From Limanda limanda (taxonomy: Eukaryota; Chordata; Actinopteri; Pleuronectiformes; Pleuronectidae), in contig NW_026870535.1 of the NCBI RefSeq assembly GCF_963576545.1, forward strand, positions 186,001 through 250,000: 64,000 nucleotides of DNA. Reading direction: 5' to 3'. Under the pieces are notes generated by a model. It did not search any database. It was given only the letters and a program-made list of their open reading frames with translations, and was not told where the DNA came from. Positions 1-10,802 of this stretch are shown piece by piece (position 1 is the first letter of the stretch; each line of letters opens with the position of its first letter). The position numbers and the translations under genes are program-made.

Positions 1-83
1 CTCCTATGTGCTTTCATCCCTAACCCTAACCCTAACCCTTCCGAAAGTCGGAGAAGCTCAAGGATGGTACCGATCGATGCGCG

Positions 84-105
84 CTACCCCATTTAGTGGG
101 GGTAG
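84..105. repeat. Short inverted repeat in unit A (potential hairpin)
   Basis: CTACCCC at 84-90 is the exact reverse complement of GGGGTAG at 99-105, with the 8-base loop ATTTAGTG. The motif is present once in almost every A unit. Block-specific variants change the loop (CCCCTTTTAGCGGGG at about 8,098, 14,942 and 16,540) or one stem base (GGGAGTAG at about 4,107, 14,470 and 16,068; GGGTGTAG at about 17,970 and 19,230). Unit B has no such stem at the colinear position. Whether it folds in vivo is unknown. Confidence 0.7.
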
Positions 106-158
106 AGCCTACTTGCAAGTCTCTCCGACCTTCACAAAAAAAGTTATTCAAGAATATC

Positions 159-321
159 TCTTTCTCCTATGTGCTTTCATCCCTAACCCTAACCCTAACC
201 CTTCCGAAAGTCGGAGAAGCTCAAGGATGGTACCGATCGATGCGCGCTACCCCATTTAGTGGGGGTAGAGCCTACTTGCAAGTCTCTCCGACCTTCACAA
301 AAAAAGTTATTCAAGAATATC
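159..321 (+). repeat. Sat1 unit A exemplar (163 bp)
   Basis: Reference copy of the A unit. Order: a T/C-rich head (TCTTTCTCCTATGTGC); the telomeric block at 181-201; CTTCCGAAAGTCGG; the GGTACC and GATCGATGCGCGC segment; a short inverted repeat (CTACCCC...GGGGTAG); then the 42-bp tail shared with B. The unit is CpG-rich for a satellite. From CTTCCGAA to its end it is 121 bp and colinear with unit B. Spacing of 163 bp between neighbouring A units recurs, for example at the equivalent positions 1,052 and 1,215. Confidence 0.95.
181..201 (-). repeat. Interstitial telomeric block / G-quadruplex motif (exemplar of unit A)
   Basis: Four CCC tracts separated by TAA on the + strand. On the - strand this is four GGG tracts with TTA loops, the minimal intramolecular telomeric G-quadruplex motif, and the + strand is a matching i-motif candidate. 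The same block recurs once in each full-length A unit (for example 18-38), always in this orientation. Variants include CCCTTACCC for the last spacer (about 2,105-2,120), a loss of one hexamer, and point changes such as CTCTAACCC (about 19,790) and AAACCTAACCC (about 20,105). Known: TRF1/TRF2-type proteins bind TTAGGGTTA in double-stranded DNA. Binding here is inference. Confidence 0.9.
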
Positions 322-476
322 TCCTCAGATTTGGGGGAATTTCGTCGGTCGACCTCTTCCGAAGGTCGTACAAGCTCGGGGATGGTACCAATCGATCCGC
401 AGGACCCAAATTAGTCCAGATGCAACCACTTTCCAAGTCTCTCCGTCCTTCACAAAAAAAGTTATTCAAGAATATC
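322..476 (+). repeat. Sat1 unit B exemplar (155 bp)
   Basis: Reference copy of the B unit. It begins TCCTCAGATTTGGGGG, then TTTCGTCGGTCGACCT (34 bp of B-specific head), and from CTTCCGAA onward it matches A column by column for 121 bp. The final 42 bp is essentially identical to A, and the stretch between is diverged (for example ACCCAAATTAGTCC in place of ACCCCATTTAGTGG). It has no CCCTAA. B usually occurs singly between one or two A units. A+B spans 318 bp, a multiple of 3, which explains the long open frames seen across A-B-A-B runs. Confidence 0.95.
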
Positions 477-633
477 TCTTTCTCCTGTGTGCTTTCATCC
501 CTAACCCTAACCCTTCCGAAAGTCGGAGAAGCTCAAGGATGGTACCGATCGATGCGCGCTACCCCATTTAGTGGGGGTAGAGCCTACTTGCAAGTCTCTC
601 CGACCTTCACAAAAAAAGTTATTCAAGAATATC
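477..633 (+). repeat. Sat1 short A unit (157 bp, one hexamer fewer)
   Basis: Same layout as the 163-bp A unit, but the telomeric block has two CCCTAA hexamers and three CCC tracts in total. The length difference is exactly 6 bp. Other short A units lie at about 3,187-3,343, 9,279-9,435, 10,705-11,020 (two in a row at 157-bp spacing) and repeatedly in 17.5-19.6 kb. Loss of one hexamer is the expected outcome of replication slippage. Confidence 0.88.
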
Positions 634-3600
634 TCTTTCTCCTATGTGCTTTCATCCCTAACCCTAACCCTAACCCTTCCGAAAGTCGGAGAAGCTCAAG
701 GATGGTACTGATCGATGCGCGCTACCCCATTTAGTGGGGGTAGAGCCTACTTGCAAGTCTCTCCGACCTTCACAAAAAAAGTTATTCAAGAATATCTCCT
801 CAGATTTGGGGGAATTTCGTCGGTCGACCTCTTCCGAAGGTCGTACAAGCTCGGGGATGGTACCAATCGATCCGCAGGACCCAAATTAGTCCAGATGCAA
901 CCACTTTCCAAGTCTCTCCGACCTTCACAAAAAAAGTTATTCAAGAATATCTCTTTCTCCTATGTGCTTTCATCCCTAACCCTAACCCTAACCCTTCCGA
1001 AAGTCGGAGAAGCTCAAGGATGGTACCGATCGATGCGCGCTACCCCATTTAGTGGGGGTAGAGCCTACTTGCAAGTCTCTCCGACCTTCACAAAAAAAGT
1101 TATTCAAGAATATCTCTTTCTCCTATGTGCTTTCATCCCTAACCCTAACCCTAACCCTTCCGAAAGTCGAAGAAGCTCAAGGATGGTACCGATCGATGCG
1201 CGCTACCCCATTTAGTGGGGGTAGAGCCTACTTGCAAGTCTCTCCGACCTTCACAAAAAAAGTTATTCAAGAATATCTCTTTCTCCTATGTGCTTTCATC
1301 CCTAACCCTAACCCTAACCCTTCCGAAAGTCGGAGAAGCTCAAGGATGGTACCGATCGATGCGCGCTACCCCATTTAGTGGGGGTAGAGCCTACTTGCAA
1401 GTCTCTCCGACCTTCACAAAAAAAGTTATTCAAGAATATCTCCTCAGATTTGGGGGAATTTCGTCGGTCGACCTCTTCCGAAGGTCGTACAAGCTCGGGG
1501 ATGGTACCAATCGATCCGCAGGACCCAAATTAGTCCAGATGCAACCACTTTCCAAGTCTCTCCGTCCTTCACAAAAAAAGTTATTCAAGAATATCTCTTT
1601 CTCCTGTGTGCTTTCATCCCTAACCCTAACCCTAACCCTTCCGAAAGTCGGAGAAGCTCAAGGATTGTACCGATCGATGCGCGCTACCCCATTTAGTGGG
1701 GGTAGAGCCTACTTGCAAGTCTCTCCGACCTTCACAAAAAAAGTTATTCAAGAATATCTCCTCAGATTTGGGGGAATTTCGTCGGTCGACCTCTTCCGAA
1801 GGTCGTACAAGCTCGGGGATGGTACCAATCGATCCGCAGGACCCAAATTAGTCCAGATGCAACCACTTTCCAAGTCTCTCCGACCTTCACAAAAAAAGTT
1901 ATTCAAGAATATCTCTTTCTCCTATGTGCTTTCATCCCTAACCCTAACCCTAACCCTTCCGAAAGTCGGAGAAGCTCAAGGATGGTACCGATCGATGCGC
2001 GCTACCCCATTTAGTGGGGGTAGAGCCTACTTGCAAGTCTCTCCGACCTTCACAAAAAAAGTTATTCAAGAATATCTCTTTCTCCTATGTGCTTTCATCC
2101 CTAACCCTAACCCTTACCCTTCCGAAAGTCGGAGAAGCTCAAGGATGGTACCGATCGATGCGCGCTACCCCATTTAGTGGGGGTAGAGCCTACTTGCAAG
2201 TCTCTCCGACCTTCACAAAAAAAGTTATTCAAGAATATCTACTCAGATTTGGGGAAATTTCGTCGGTCGACCTCTTCCGAAGGTCGTACAAGCTCGGGGA
2301 TGGTACCAATCGATCCGCAGGACCCAAATTAGTCCAGATGCAACCACTTTCCAAGTCTCTCCGACCTTCACAAAAAAAGTTATTCAAGAATATCTCTTTC
2401 TCCTATGTGCTTTCATCCCTAACCCTAACCCTAACCCTTCCGAAAGTCGGAGAAGCTCAAGGATGGTACCGATCGATGCGCGCTACCCCATTTAGTGGGG
2501 GTAGAGCCTACTTGCAAGTCTCTCCGACCTTCACAAAAAAAGTTATTCAAGAATATCTCTTTCTCCTATGTGCTTTCATCCCTAACCCTAACCCTAACCC
2601 TTCCGAAAGTCGGAGAAGCTCAAGGATGGTACCGATCGATGCGCGCTACCCCATTTAGTGGGGGTAGAGCCTACTTGCAAGTCTCTCCGACCTTCACAAA
2701 AAAAGTTATTCAAGAATATCTCTTTCTCCTATGTGCTTTCATCCCTAACCCTAACCCTAACCCTTCCGAAAGTCGGAGAAGCTCAAGGATGGTACTGATC
2801 GATGCGCGCTACCCCATTTAGTGGGGGTAGAGCCTACTTGCAAGTCTCTCCGACCTTCACAAAAAAAGTTATTCAAGAATATCTCTTTCTCCTATGTGCT
2901 TTCATCCCTAACCCTAACCCTAACCCTTCCGAAAGTCGGAGAAGCTCAAGGATGGTACCGATCGATGCGCGCTACCCCATTTAGTGGGGGTAGAGCCTAC
3001 TTGCAAGTCTCTCCGACCTTCACAAAAAAAGTTATTCAAGAATATCTCCTCAGATTTGGGGGAATTTCGTCGGTCGACCTCTTCCGAAGGTCGTACAAGC
3101 TCGGGGATGGTACCAATCGATCCGCAGGACCCAAATTAGTCCAGATGCAACCACTTTCCAAGTCTCTCCGTCCTTCACAAAAAAAGTTATTCAAGAATAT
3201 CTCTTTCTCCTATGTGCTTTCATCCTTAACCCTAACCCTTCCGAAAGTCGGAGAAGCTCAAGGATGGTACCGATCGATGCGCGCTACCCCATTTAGTGGG
3301 GGTAGAGCCTACTTGCAAGTCTCTCCGACCTTCACAAAAAAAGTTATTCAAGAATATCTCTTTCTCCTATGTGCTTTCATCCCTAACCCTAACCCTAACC
3401 CTTCCGAAAGTCGGAGAAGCTCAAGGATGGTACTGATCGATGCGCGCTACCCCATTTAGTGGGGGTAGAGCCTACTTGCAAGTCTCTCCGACCTTCACAA
3501 AAAAAGTTATTCAAGAATATCTCCTCAGATTTGGGGGAATTTCGTCGGTCGACCTCTTCCGAAGGTCGTACAAGCTCGGGGATGGTACCAATCGATCCGC

Positions 3601-3939
3601 AGGACCCAAATTAGTCCAGATGCAACCACTTTCCAAGTCTCTCCGACCTTCACAAAAAAAGTTATTCAAGAATATCTCTTTCTCCTATGTGCTTTCATCC
3701 CTAACCCTAACCCTAACCCTTCCGAAAGTCGGAGAAGCTCAAGGATGGTACCGATCGATGCGCGCTACCCCATTTAGTGGGGGTAGAGCCTACTTGCAAG
3801 TCTCTCCGACCTTCACAAAAAAAGTTATTCAAGAATATCTCTTTCTCCTATGTGCTTTCATCCCTAACCCTAACCCTAACCCTTCCGAAAGTCGGAGAAG
3901 CTCAAGGATGGTACTGATCGATGCGCGCTACCCCATTTA

Positions 3940-5700
3940 GTGGGGGTAGAGCCTACTTGCAAGTCTCTCCGACCTTCACAAAAAAAGTTATTCAAGAATA
4001 TCTCTTTCTCCTATGTGCTTTCATCCCTAACCCTAACCCTAACCCTTCCGAAAGTCGGAGAAGCTCAAGAATGGTACCGATCGATGCGCGCTACCCCATT
4101 TAGTGGGAGTAGAGCCTACTTGCAAGTCTCTCCGACCTTCACAAAAAAAGTTATTCAAGAATATCTCCTCAGATTTGGGGGAATTTCGTCGGTCGACCTC
4201 TTCCGAAGGTCGTACAAGCTCGGGGATGGTACCAATCGATCCGCAGGACCCAAATTAGTCCAGATGCAACCACTTTCCAAGTCTCTCCGTCCTTCAAAAA
4301 AAAAGTTATTCAAGAATATCTCTTTCTCCTGTGTGCTTTCATCCCTAACCCTAACCCTAACCCTTCCGAAAGTCGGAGAAGCTCAAAGATTGTACCGATC
4401 GATGCGCGCTACCCCATTTAGTGGGGGTAGAGCCTACTTGCAAGTCTATCCGACCTTCACAAAAAAAGTTATTCAAGAATATCTCCTCAGATTTGGGGGA
4501 ATTTCGTCGGTCGACCTCTTCCGAAGGTCGTACAAGCTCGGGGATGGTACCAATCGATCTGCAGGACCCAAATTAGTCCAGATGCAACCACTTTCCAAGT
4601 CTCTCCGACCTTCACAAAAAAAGTTATTCAAGAATATCTCTTTCTCCTATGTGCTTTCATCCCTAACCCTAACCCTAACCCTTCCGAAAGTCGGAGAAGC
4701 TCAAGGATGGTACCGATCGATGCGCGCTACCCCATTTAGTGGGGGTAGAGCCTACTTGCAAGTCTCTCCGACCTTCACAAAAAAAGTTATTCAAGAATAT
4801 CTCTTTCTCCTATGTGCTTTCATCCCTAACCCTAACCCTTACCCTTCCGAAAGTCGGAGAAGCTCAAGGATGGTACCGATCGATGCGCGCTACCCCATTT
4901 AGTGGGGGTAGAGCCTACTTGCAAGTCTCTCCGACCTTCACAAAAAAAGTTATTCAAGAATATCTACTCAGATTTGGGGAAATTTCGTCGGTCGACCTCT
5001 TCCGAAGGTCGTACAAGCTCGGGGATGGTACCAATCGATCCGCAGGACCCAAATTAGTCCAGATGCAACCACTTTCCAAGTCTCTCCGACCTTCACAAAA
5101 AAAGTTATTCAAGAATATCTCTTTCTCCTATGTGCTTTCATCCCTAACCCTAACCCTAACCCTTCCGAAAGTCGGAGAAGCTCAAGGATGGTACCGATCG
5201 ATGCGCGCTACCCCATTTAGTGGGGGTAGAGCCTACTTGCAAGTCTCTCCGACCTTCACAAAAAAAGTTATTCAAGAATATCTCTTTCTCCTATGTGCTT
5301 TCATCCCTAACCCTAACCCTAACCTTTCCGAAAGTCGGAGAAGCTCAAGGATGGTACTGATCGATGCGCGCTACCCCATTTAGTGGGGGTAGAGCCTACT
5401 TGCAAGTCTCTCCGACCTTCACAAAAAAAGTTATTCAAGAATATCTCCTCAGATTTGGGGGAATTTCGTCGGTCGACCTCTTCCGAAGGTCGTACAAGCT
5501 CGGGGATGGTACCAATCGATCCGCAGGACCCAAATTAGTCCAGATGCAACCACTTTCCAAGTCTCTCCGACCTTCACAAAAAAAGTTATTCAAGAATATC
5601 TCTTTCTCCTATGTGCTTTCATCCCTAACCCTAACCCTAACCCTTCCGAAAGTCGGAGAAGCTCAAGGATGGTACCGATCGATGCGCGCTACCCCATTTA
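3940..5700 (+). repeat. Sat1 HOR, 1,761 bp, copy 1
   Basis: Eleven-unit higher-order repeat (7 A + 4 B = 1,761 bp). Shared private variants tie it to the next copy: TCCTTCAAAAAAAAAG near 4,293, AAGATTGTACC near 4,386, AAGTCTATCCG near 4,443, CCCTTACCC near 4,828, TTTGGGGAAATTT near 4,973 and CTAACCTTTCC near 5,320. Phase of the boundaries is arbitrary. A looser ancestor of the same pattern starts near 1,215, offset 2,725 bp. Confidence 0.85.
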
Positions 5701-7461
5701 GTGGGGGTAGAGCCTACTTGCAAGTCTCTCCGACCTTCACAAAAAAAGTTATTCAAGAATATCTCTTTCTCCTATGTGCTTTCATCCCTAACCCTAACCC
5801 TAACCCTTCCGAAAGTCGGAGAAGCTCAAGGATGGTACCGATCGATGCGCGCTACCCCATTTAGTGGGGGTAGAGCCTACTTGCAAGTCTCTCCGACCTT
5901 CACAAAAAAAGTTATTCAAGAATATCTCCTCAGATTTGGGGGAATTTCGTCGGTCGACCTCTTCCGAAGGTCGTACAAGCTCGGGGATGGTACCAATCGA
6001 TCCGCAGGACCCAAATTAGTCCAGATGCAACCACTTTCCAAGTCTCTCCGTCCTTCAAAAAAAAAGTTATTCAAGAATATCTCTTTCTCCTGTGTGCTTT
6101 CATCCCTAACCCTAACCCTAACCCTTCCGAAAGTCGGAGAAGCTCAAAGATTGTACCGATCGATGCGCGCTACCCCATTTAGTGGGGGTAGAGCCTACTT
6201 GCAAGTCTATCCGACCTTCACAAAAAAAGTTATTCAAGAATATCTCCTCAGATTTGGGGGAATTTCGTCGGTCGACCTCTTCCGAAGGTCGTACAAGCTC
6301 GGGGATGGTACCAATCGATCTGCAGGACCCAAATTAGTCCAGATGCAACCACTTTCCAAGTCTCTCCGACCTTCACAAAAAAAGTTATTCAAGAATATCT
6401 CTTTCTCCTATGTGCTTTCATCCCTAACCCTAACCCTAACCCTTCCGAAAGTCGGAGAAGCTCAAGGATGGTACCGATCGATGCGCGCTACCCCATTTAG
6501 TGGGGGTAGAGCCTACTTGCAAGTCTCTCCGACCTTCACAAAAAAAGTTATTCAAGAATATCTCTTTCTCCTATGTGCTTTCATCCCTAACCCTAACCCT
6601 TACCCTTCCGAAAGTCGGAGAAGCTCAAGGATGGTACCGATCGATGCGCGCTACCCCATTTAGTGGGGGTAGAGCCTACTTGCAAGTCTCTCCGACCTTC
6701 ACAAAAAAAGTTATTCAAGAATATCTACTCAGATTTGGGGAAATTTCGTCGGTCGACCTCTTCCGAAGGTCGTACAAGCTCGGGGATGGTACCAATCGAT
6801 CCGCAGGACCCAAATTAGTCCAGATGCAACCACTTTCCAAGTCTCTCCGACCTTCACAAAAAAAGTTATTCAAGAATATCTCTTTCTCCTATGTGCTTTC
6901 ATCCCTAACCCTAACCCTAACCCTTCCGAAAGTCGGAGAAGCTCAAGGATGGTACCGATCGATGCGCGCTACCCCATTTAGTGGGGGTAGAGCCTACTTG
7001 CAAGTCTCTCCGACCTTCACAAAAAAAGTTATTCAAGAATATCTCTTTCTCCTATGTGCTTTCATCCCTAACCCTAACCCTAACCTTTCCGAAAGTCGGA
7101 GAAGCTCAAGGATGGTACTGATCGATGCGCGCTACCCCATTTAGTGGGGGTAGAGCCTACTTGCAAGTCTCTCCGACCTTCACAAAAAAAGTTATTCAAG
7201 AATATCTCCTCAGATTTGGGGGAATTTCGTCGGTCGACCTCTTCCGAAGGTCGTACAAGCTCGGGGATGGTACCAATCGATCCGCAGGACCCAAATTAGT
7301 CCAGATGCAACCACTTTCCAAGTCTCTCCGACCTTCACAAAAAAAGTTATTCAAGAATATCTCTTTCTCCTATGTGCTTTCATCCCTAACCCTAACCCTA
7401 ACCCTTCCGAAAGTCGGAGAAGCTCAAGGATGGTACCGATCGATGCGCGCTACCCCATTTA
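5701..7461 (+). repeat. Sat1 HOR, 1,761 bp, copy 2
   Basis: Second copy of the 1,761-bp HOR, carrying the same private variants at the expected offset (AAGATTGTACC near 6,147, AAGTCTATCCG near 6,204, TTTGGGGAAATTT near 6,734, CTAACCTTTCC near 7,081). Near-identity of the copies indicates a recent unequal exchange or segmental duplication. Confidence 0.85.
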
Positions 7462-8168
7462 GTGGGGGTAGAGCCTACTTGCAAGTCTCTCCGACCTTCA
7501 CAAAAAAAGTTATTCAAGAATATCTCTTTCTCCTATGTGCTTTCATCCCTAACCCTAACCCTAACCCTTCCGAAAGTCGGAGAAGCTCAAGGATGGTACC
7601 GATCGATGCGCGCTACCCCATTTAGTGGGGGTAGAGCCTACTTGCAAGTCTCTCCGACCTTCACAAAAAAAGTTATTCAAGAATATCTCCTCAGATTTGG
7701 GGGAATTTCGTCGGTCGACCTCTTCCGAAGGTCGTACAAGCTCGGGGATGGTACCAATCGATCCGCAGGACCCAAATTAGTCAAGATGCAACCACTTTCC
7801 AAGTCTCTCCGACCTTCACAAAAAAAGTTATTCAAGAATATCTCTTTCTCCTATGTGCTTTCATCCCTAACCCTAACCCTAACCCTTCCGAAAGTCGGAG
7901 AAGCTCAAGGATGGTACCGATCGATGCGCGCTACCCCATTTAGTGGGGGTAGAGCCTACTTGCAAGTCTCTCCGACCTTCACAAAAAAAGTTATTCAAGA
8001 ATACCTCTTTCTCCTATGTGCTTTCATCCCTAACCCTAACCCTAACCCTTCCGAAAGTCGGAGAAGCTCAAGGATGGTACCGATCGATGCGCGCTACCCC
8101 TTTTAGCGGGGGTAGAGCCTACTTGCAAGTCTCTCCGACCTTTACAAAAAAAGTTATTCAAGAATGTC

Positions 8169-8478
8169 TCCTCAGATTTGGGGGAATTTCGTCGGTCGAC
8201 CTCTTCCGAAGGTCGTACAAGCTCGGGGATGGTACCAATCGATCCGCAGGACCCAAGTTAGTCCAGATGCAACCACTTTTCAAGTCTCTCCGACCTTCAC
8301 AAAAAAAGTTATTCAAGAATATCTCCTCAGATTTGGGGGAATTTCGTCGGTCGACCTCTTCCGAAGGTCGTACAAGTTCGGGGATGGTACCAATCGATCC
8401 GCAGGACCCAAATTAGTCCAGATGCAACCACTTTCCAAGTCTCTCCGACCTTCACAAAAAAAGTTATTCAAGAATATC
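8169..8478 (+). repeat. B-B step (two adjacent B units)
   Basis: Two B units in direct succession, 8,169-8,323 and 8,324-8,478, which breaks the usual rule that B is flanked by A. The unit before it carries AATGTC in place of AATATC and the loop variant CCCCTTTTAGCGGGG. Further B-B steps are at 12,297-12,606, 15,012-15,321 and 16,609-16,918; the last two are the same event copied by the 1,598-bp HOR. Unequal exchange in the shared 42-bp tail would produce this. Confidence 0.85.
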
Positions 8479-9371
8479 TCTTTCTCCTATGTGCTTTCAT
8501 CCCTAACCCTAACCCTAACCCTTCCAAAAGTCGGAGAAGCTCAAGGATGGTACCGATCGATGCGCATTACCCCATTTAGTGGGGGTAGAGCCTACTTGCA
8601 AGTCTCTCCGACCTTCACAAAAAAAGTTATTCAAGAATATCCCCTCAGATTTGGGGGAATTTCGTCGGTCGACCTCTTCCGAAGGTCGTACAAGCTCGGG
8701 GATGGTACCAATCGATCCGCAGGACCCAAGTTAGTCCAGATGCAACCACTTTTCAAGTCTCTCCGACCTTCACAAAAAAAGTTATTCAAGAATATCTCTT
8801 TCTCCTATGTGCTTTCATCCCTAACCCTAACCCTAACCCTTCCGAAAGTCGGAGAAGCTCAAGGATGGTACCGATCGATGCGCGCTACCCCATTTAGTGG
8901 GGGTAGAGCCTACTTGCAAGTCTCTCCGACCTTCACAAAAAAAGTTATTCAAGAATATCTCTTTCTCCTATGTGCTTTCATCCCTAACCCTAACCCTTAC
9001 CCTTCCGAAAGTCGGAGAAGCTCAAGGATGGTACCGATCGATGCGCGCTACCCCCTTTAGTGGGGGTAGAGCCTACTTGCAAGTCTCTCCGACCTTCACA
9101 AAAAAAGTTATTCAAGAATATCTACTCAGATTTGGGGGAATTTCGTCGGTCGACCTCTTCCGAAGGTCGTACAAGCTCGGGGATGGTACCAATCGATCCG
9201 CAGGACCCAAATTAGTCCAGATGCAACCACTTTCCAAGTCTCTCCGACCTTCACAAAAAAAGTTATTCAAGAATATCTCTTTCTCCTATGTGCTTTCATC
9301 CCTAACCCTAACCCTTCCGAAAGTCGGAGAAGCTCAAGGATGGTACCGATCAATGCGCGCTACCCCATTTA

Positions 9372-10802
9372 GTGGGGGTAGAGCCTACTTGCAAGTCTCT
9401 CCGACCTTCACAAAAAAAGTTATTCAAGAATATCTCTTTCTCCTATGTGCTTTCATCCCTAACCCTAACCCTTCCGAAAGTCGGAGAAGCTCAAGGATGG
9501 TACCGATCGATGCGCGCTACCCCATTTAGTGGGGGTAGAGCCTACTTGCAAGTCTCTCCGACCTTCACAAAAAAAGTTATTCAAGAATATCTCCTCAGAT
9601 TTGGGGGAATTTCGTCGGTCGACCTCTTCCGAAGGTCGTACAAGCTCGGGGATGGTACCAATCGATCCGCAGGACCCAAATTAGTCCAGATGCAACCACT
9701 TTCCAAGTCTCTCCGACCTTCACAAAAAAAGTTATTCAAGAATATCTCTTTCTCCTATGTGCTTTCATCCCTAACCCTAACCCTAACCCTTCCAAAAGTC
9801 GGAGAAGCTCAAGGATGGTACCGATCGATGCGCATTACCCCATTTAGTGGGGGTAGAGCCTACTTGCAAGTCTCTCCGACCTTCACAAAAAAAGTTATTC
9901 AAGAATATCCCCTCAGATTTGGGGGAATTTCGTCGGTCGACCTCTTCCGAAGGTCGTACAAGCTCGGGGATGGTACCAATCGATCCGCAGGACCCAAGTT
10001 AGTCCAGATGCAACCACTTTTCAAGTCTCTCCGACCTTCACAAAAAAAGTTATTCAAGAATATCTCTTTCTCCTATGTGCTTTCATCCCTAACCCTAACC
10101 CTAACCCTTCCGAAAGTCGGAGAAGCTCAAAGATGGTACCGATCGATGCGCGCTACCCCATTTAGTGGGGGTAGAGCCTACTTGCAAGTCTCTCCGACCT
10201 TCACAAAAAAAGTTATTCAAGAATATCTCTTTCTCCTATGTGCTTTCATCCCTAACCCTAACCCTTACCCTTCCGAAAGTCGGAGAAGCTCAAGGATGGT
10301 ACCGATCGATGCGCGCTACCCCCTTTAGTGGGGGTAGAGCCTACTTGCAAGTCTCTCCGACCTTCACAAAAAAAGTTATTCAAGAATATCTACTCAGATT
10401 TGGGGGAATTTCGTCGGTCGACCTCTTCCGAAGGTCGTACAAGCTCGGGGATGGTACCAATCGATCCGCAGGACCCAAATTAGTCCAGATGCAACCACTT
10501 TCCAAGTCTCTCCGACCTTCACAAAAAAAGTTATTCAAGAATATCTCTTTCTCCTATGTGCTTTCATCCCTAACCCTAACCCTAACCCTTCCGAAAGTCG
10601 GAGAAGCTCAAGGATGGTACCGATCGATGCGCGCTACCCCATTTAGTGGGGGTAGAGCCTACTTGCAAGTCTCTCCGACCTTCACAAAAAAAGTTATTCA
10701 AGAATATCTCTTTCTCCTATGTGCTTTCATCCCTAACCCTAACCCTTCCGAAAGTCGGAGAAGCTCAAGGATGGTACCGATCGATGCGCGCTACCCCATT
10801 TA
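9372..10802 (+). repeat. Sat1 HOR, 1,431 bp, copy 1
   Basis: Nine units (6 A + 3 B, two A units lacking one hexamer). Diagnostic variants: CTTCCAAAAGTCGG near 9,791, GATGCGCATTACC near 9,826, AATATCCCCTCAG near 9,904, ACTTTTCAAGTC near 10,016 and CCCCCTTTAGTG near 10,319. A shorter relative (1,268 bp, one 163-bp A unit fewer) precedes it from about 8,420. Confidence 0.83.

Noticed and set aside
18..38. True terminal telomere at the left edge
   Set aside because: Blocks never exceed three hexamers plus CCC and are fixed inside 157-163-bp units; a terminal telomere would be a long pure run.
350..385. CENP-B box in Sat1 unit B
   Set aside because: GGTCGTACAAGCTCGGGG resembles it, but the required TTCG is GTCG and the CGGG is one base out of register. 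No match to the NTTCGNNNNANNCGGGN pattern was found in A, B or Sat2 units.
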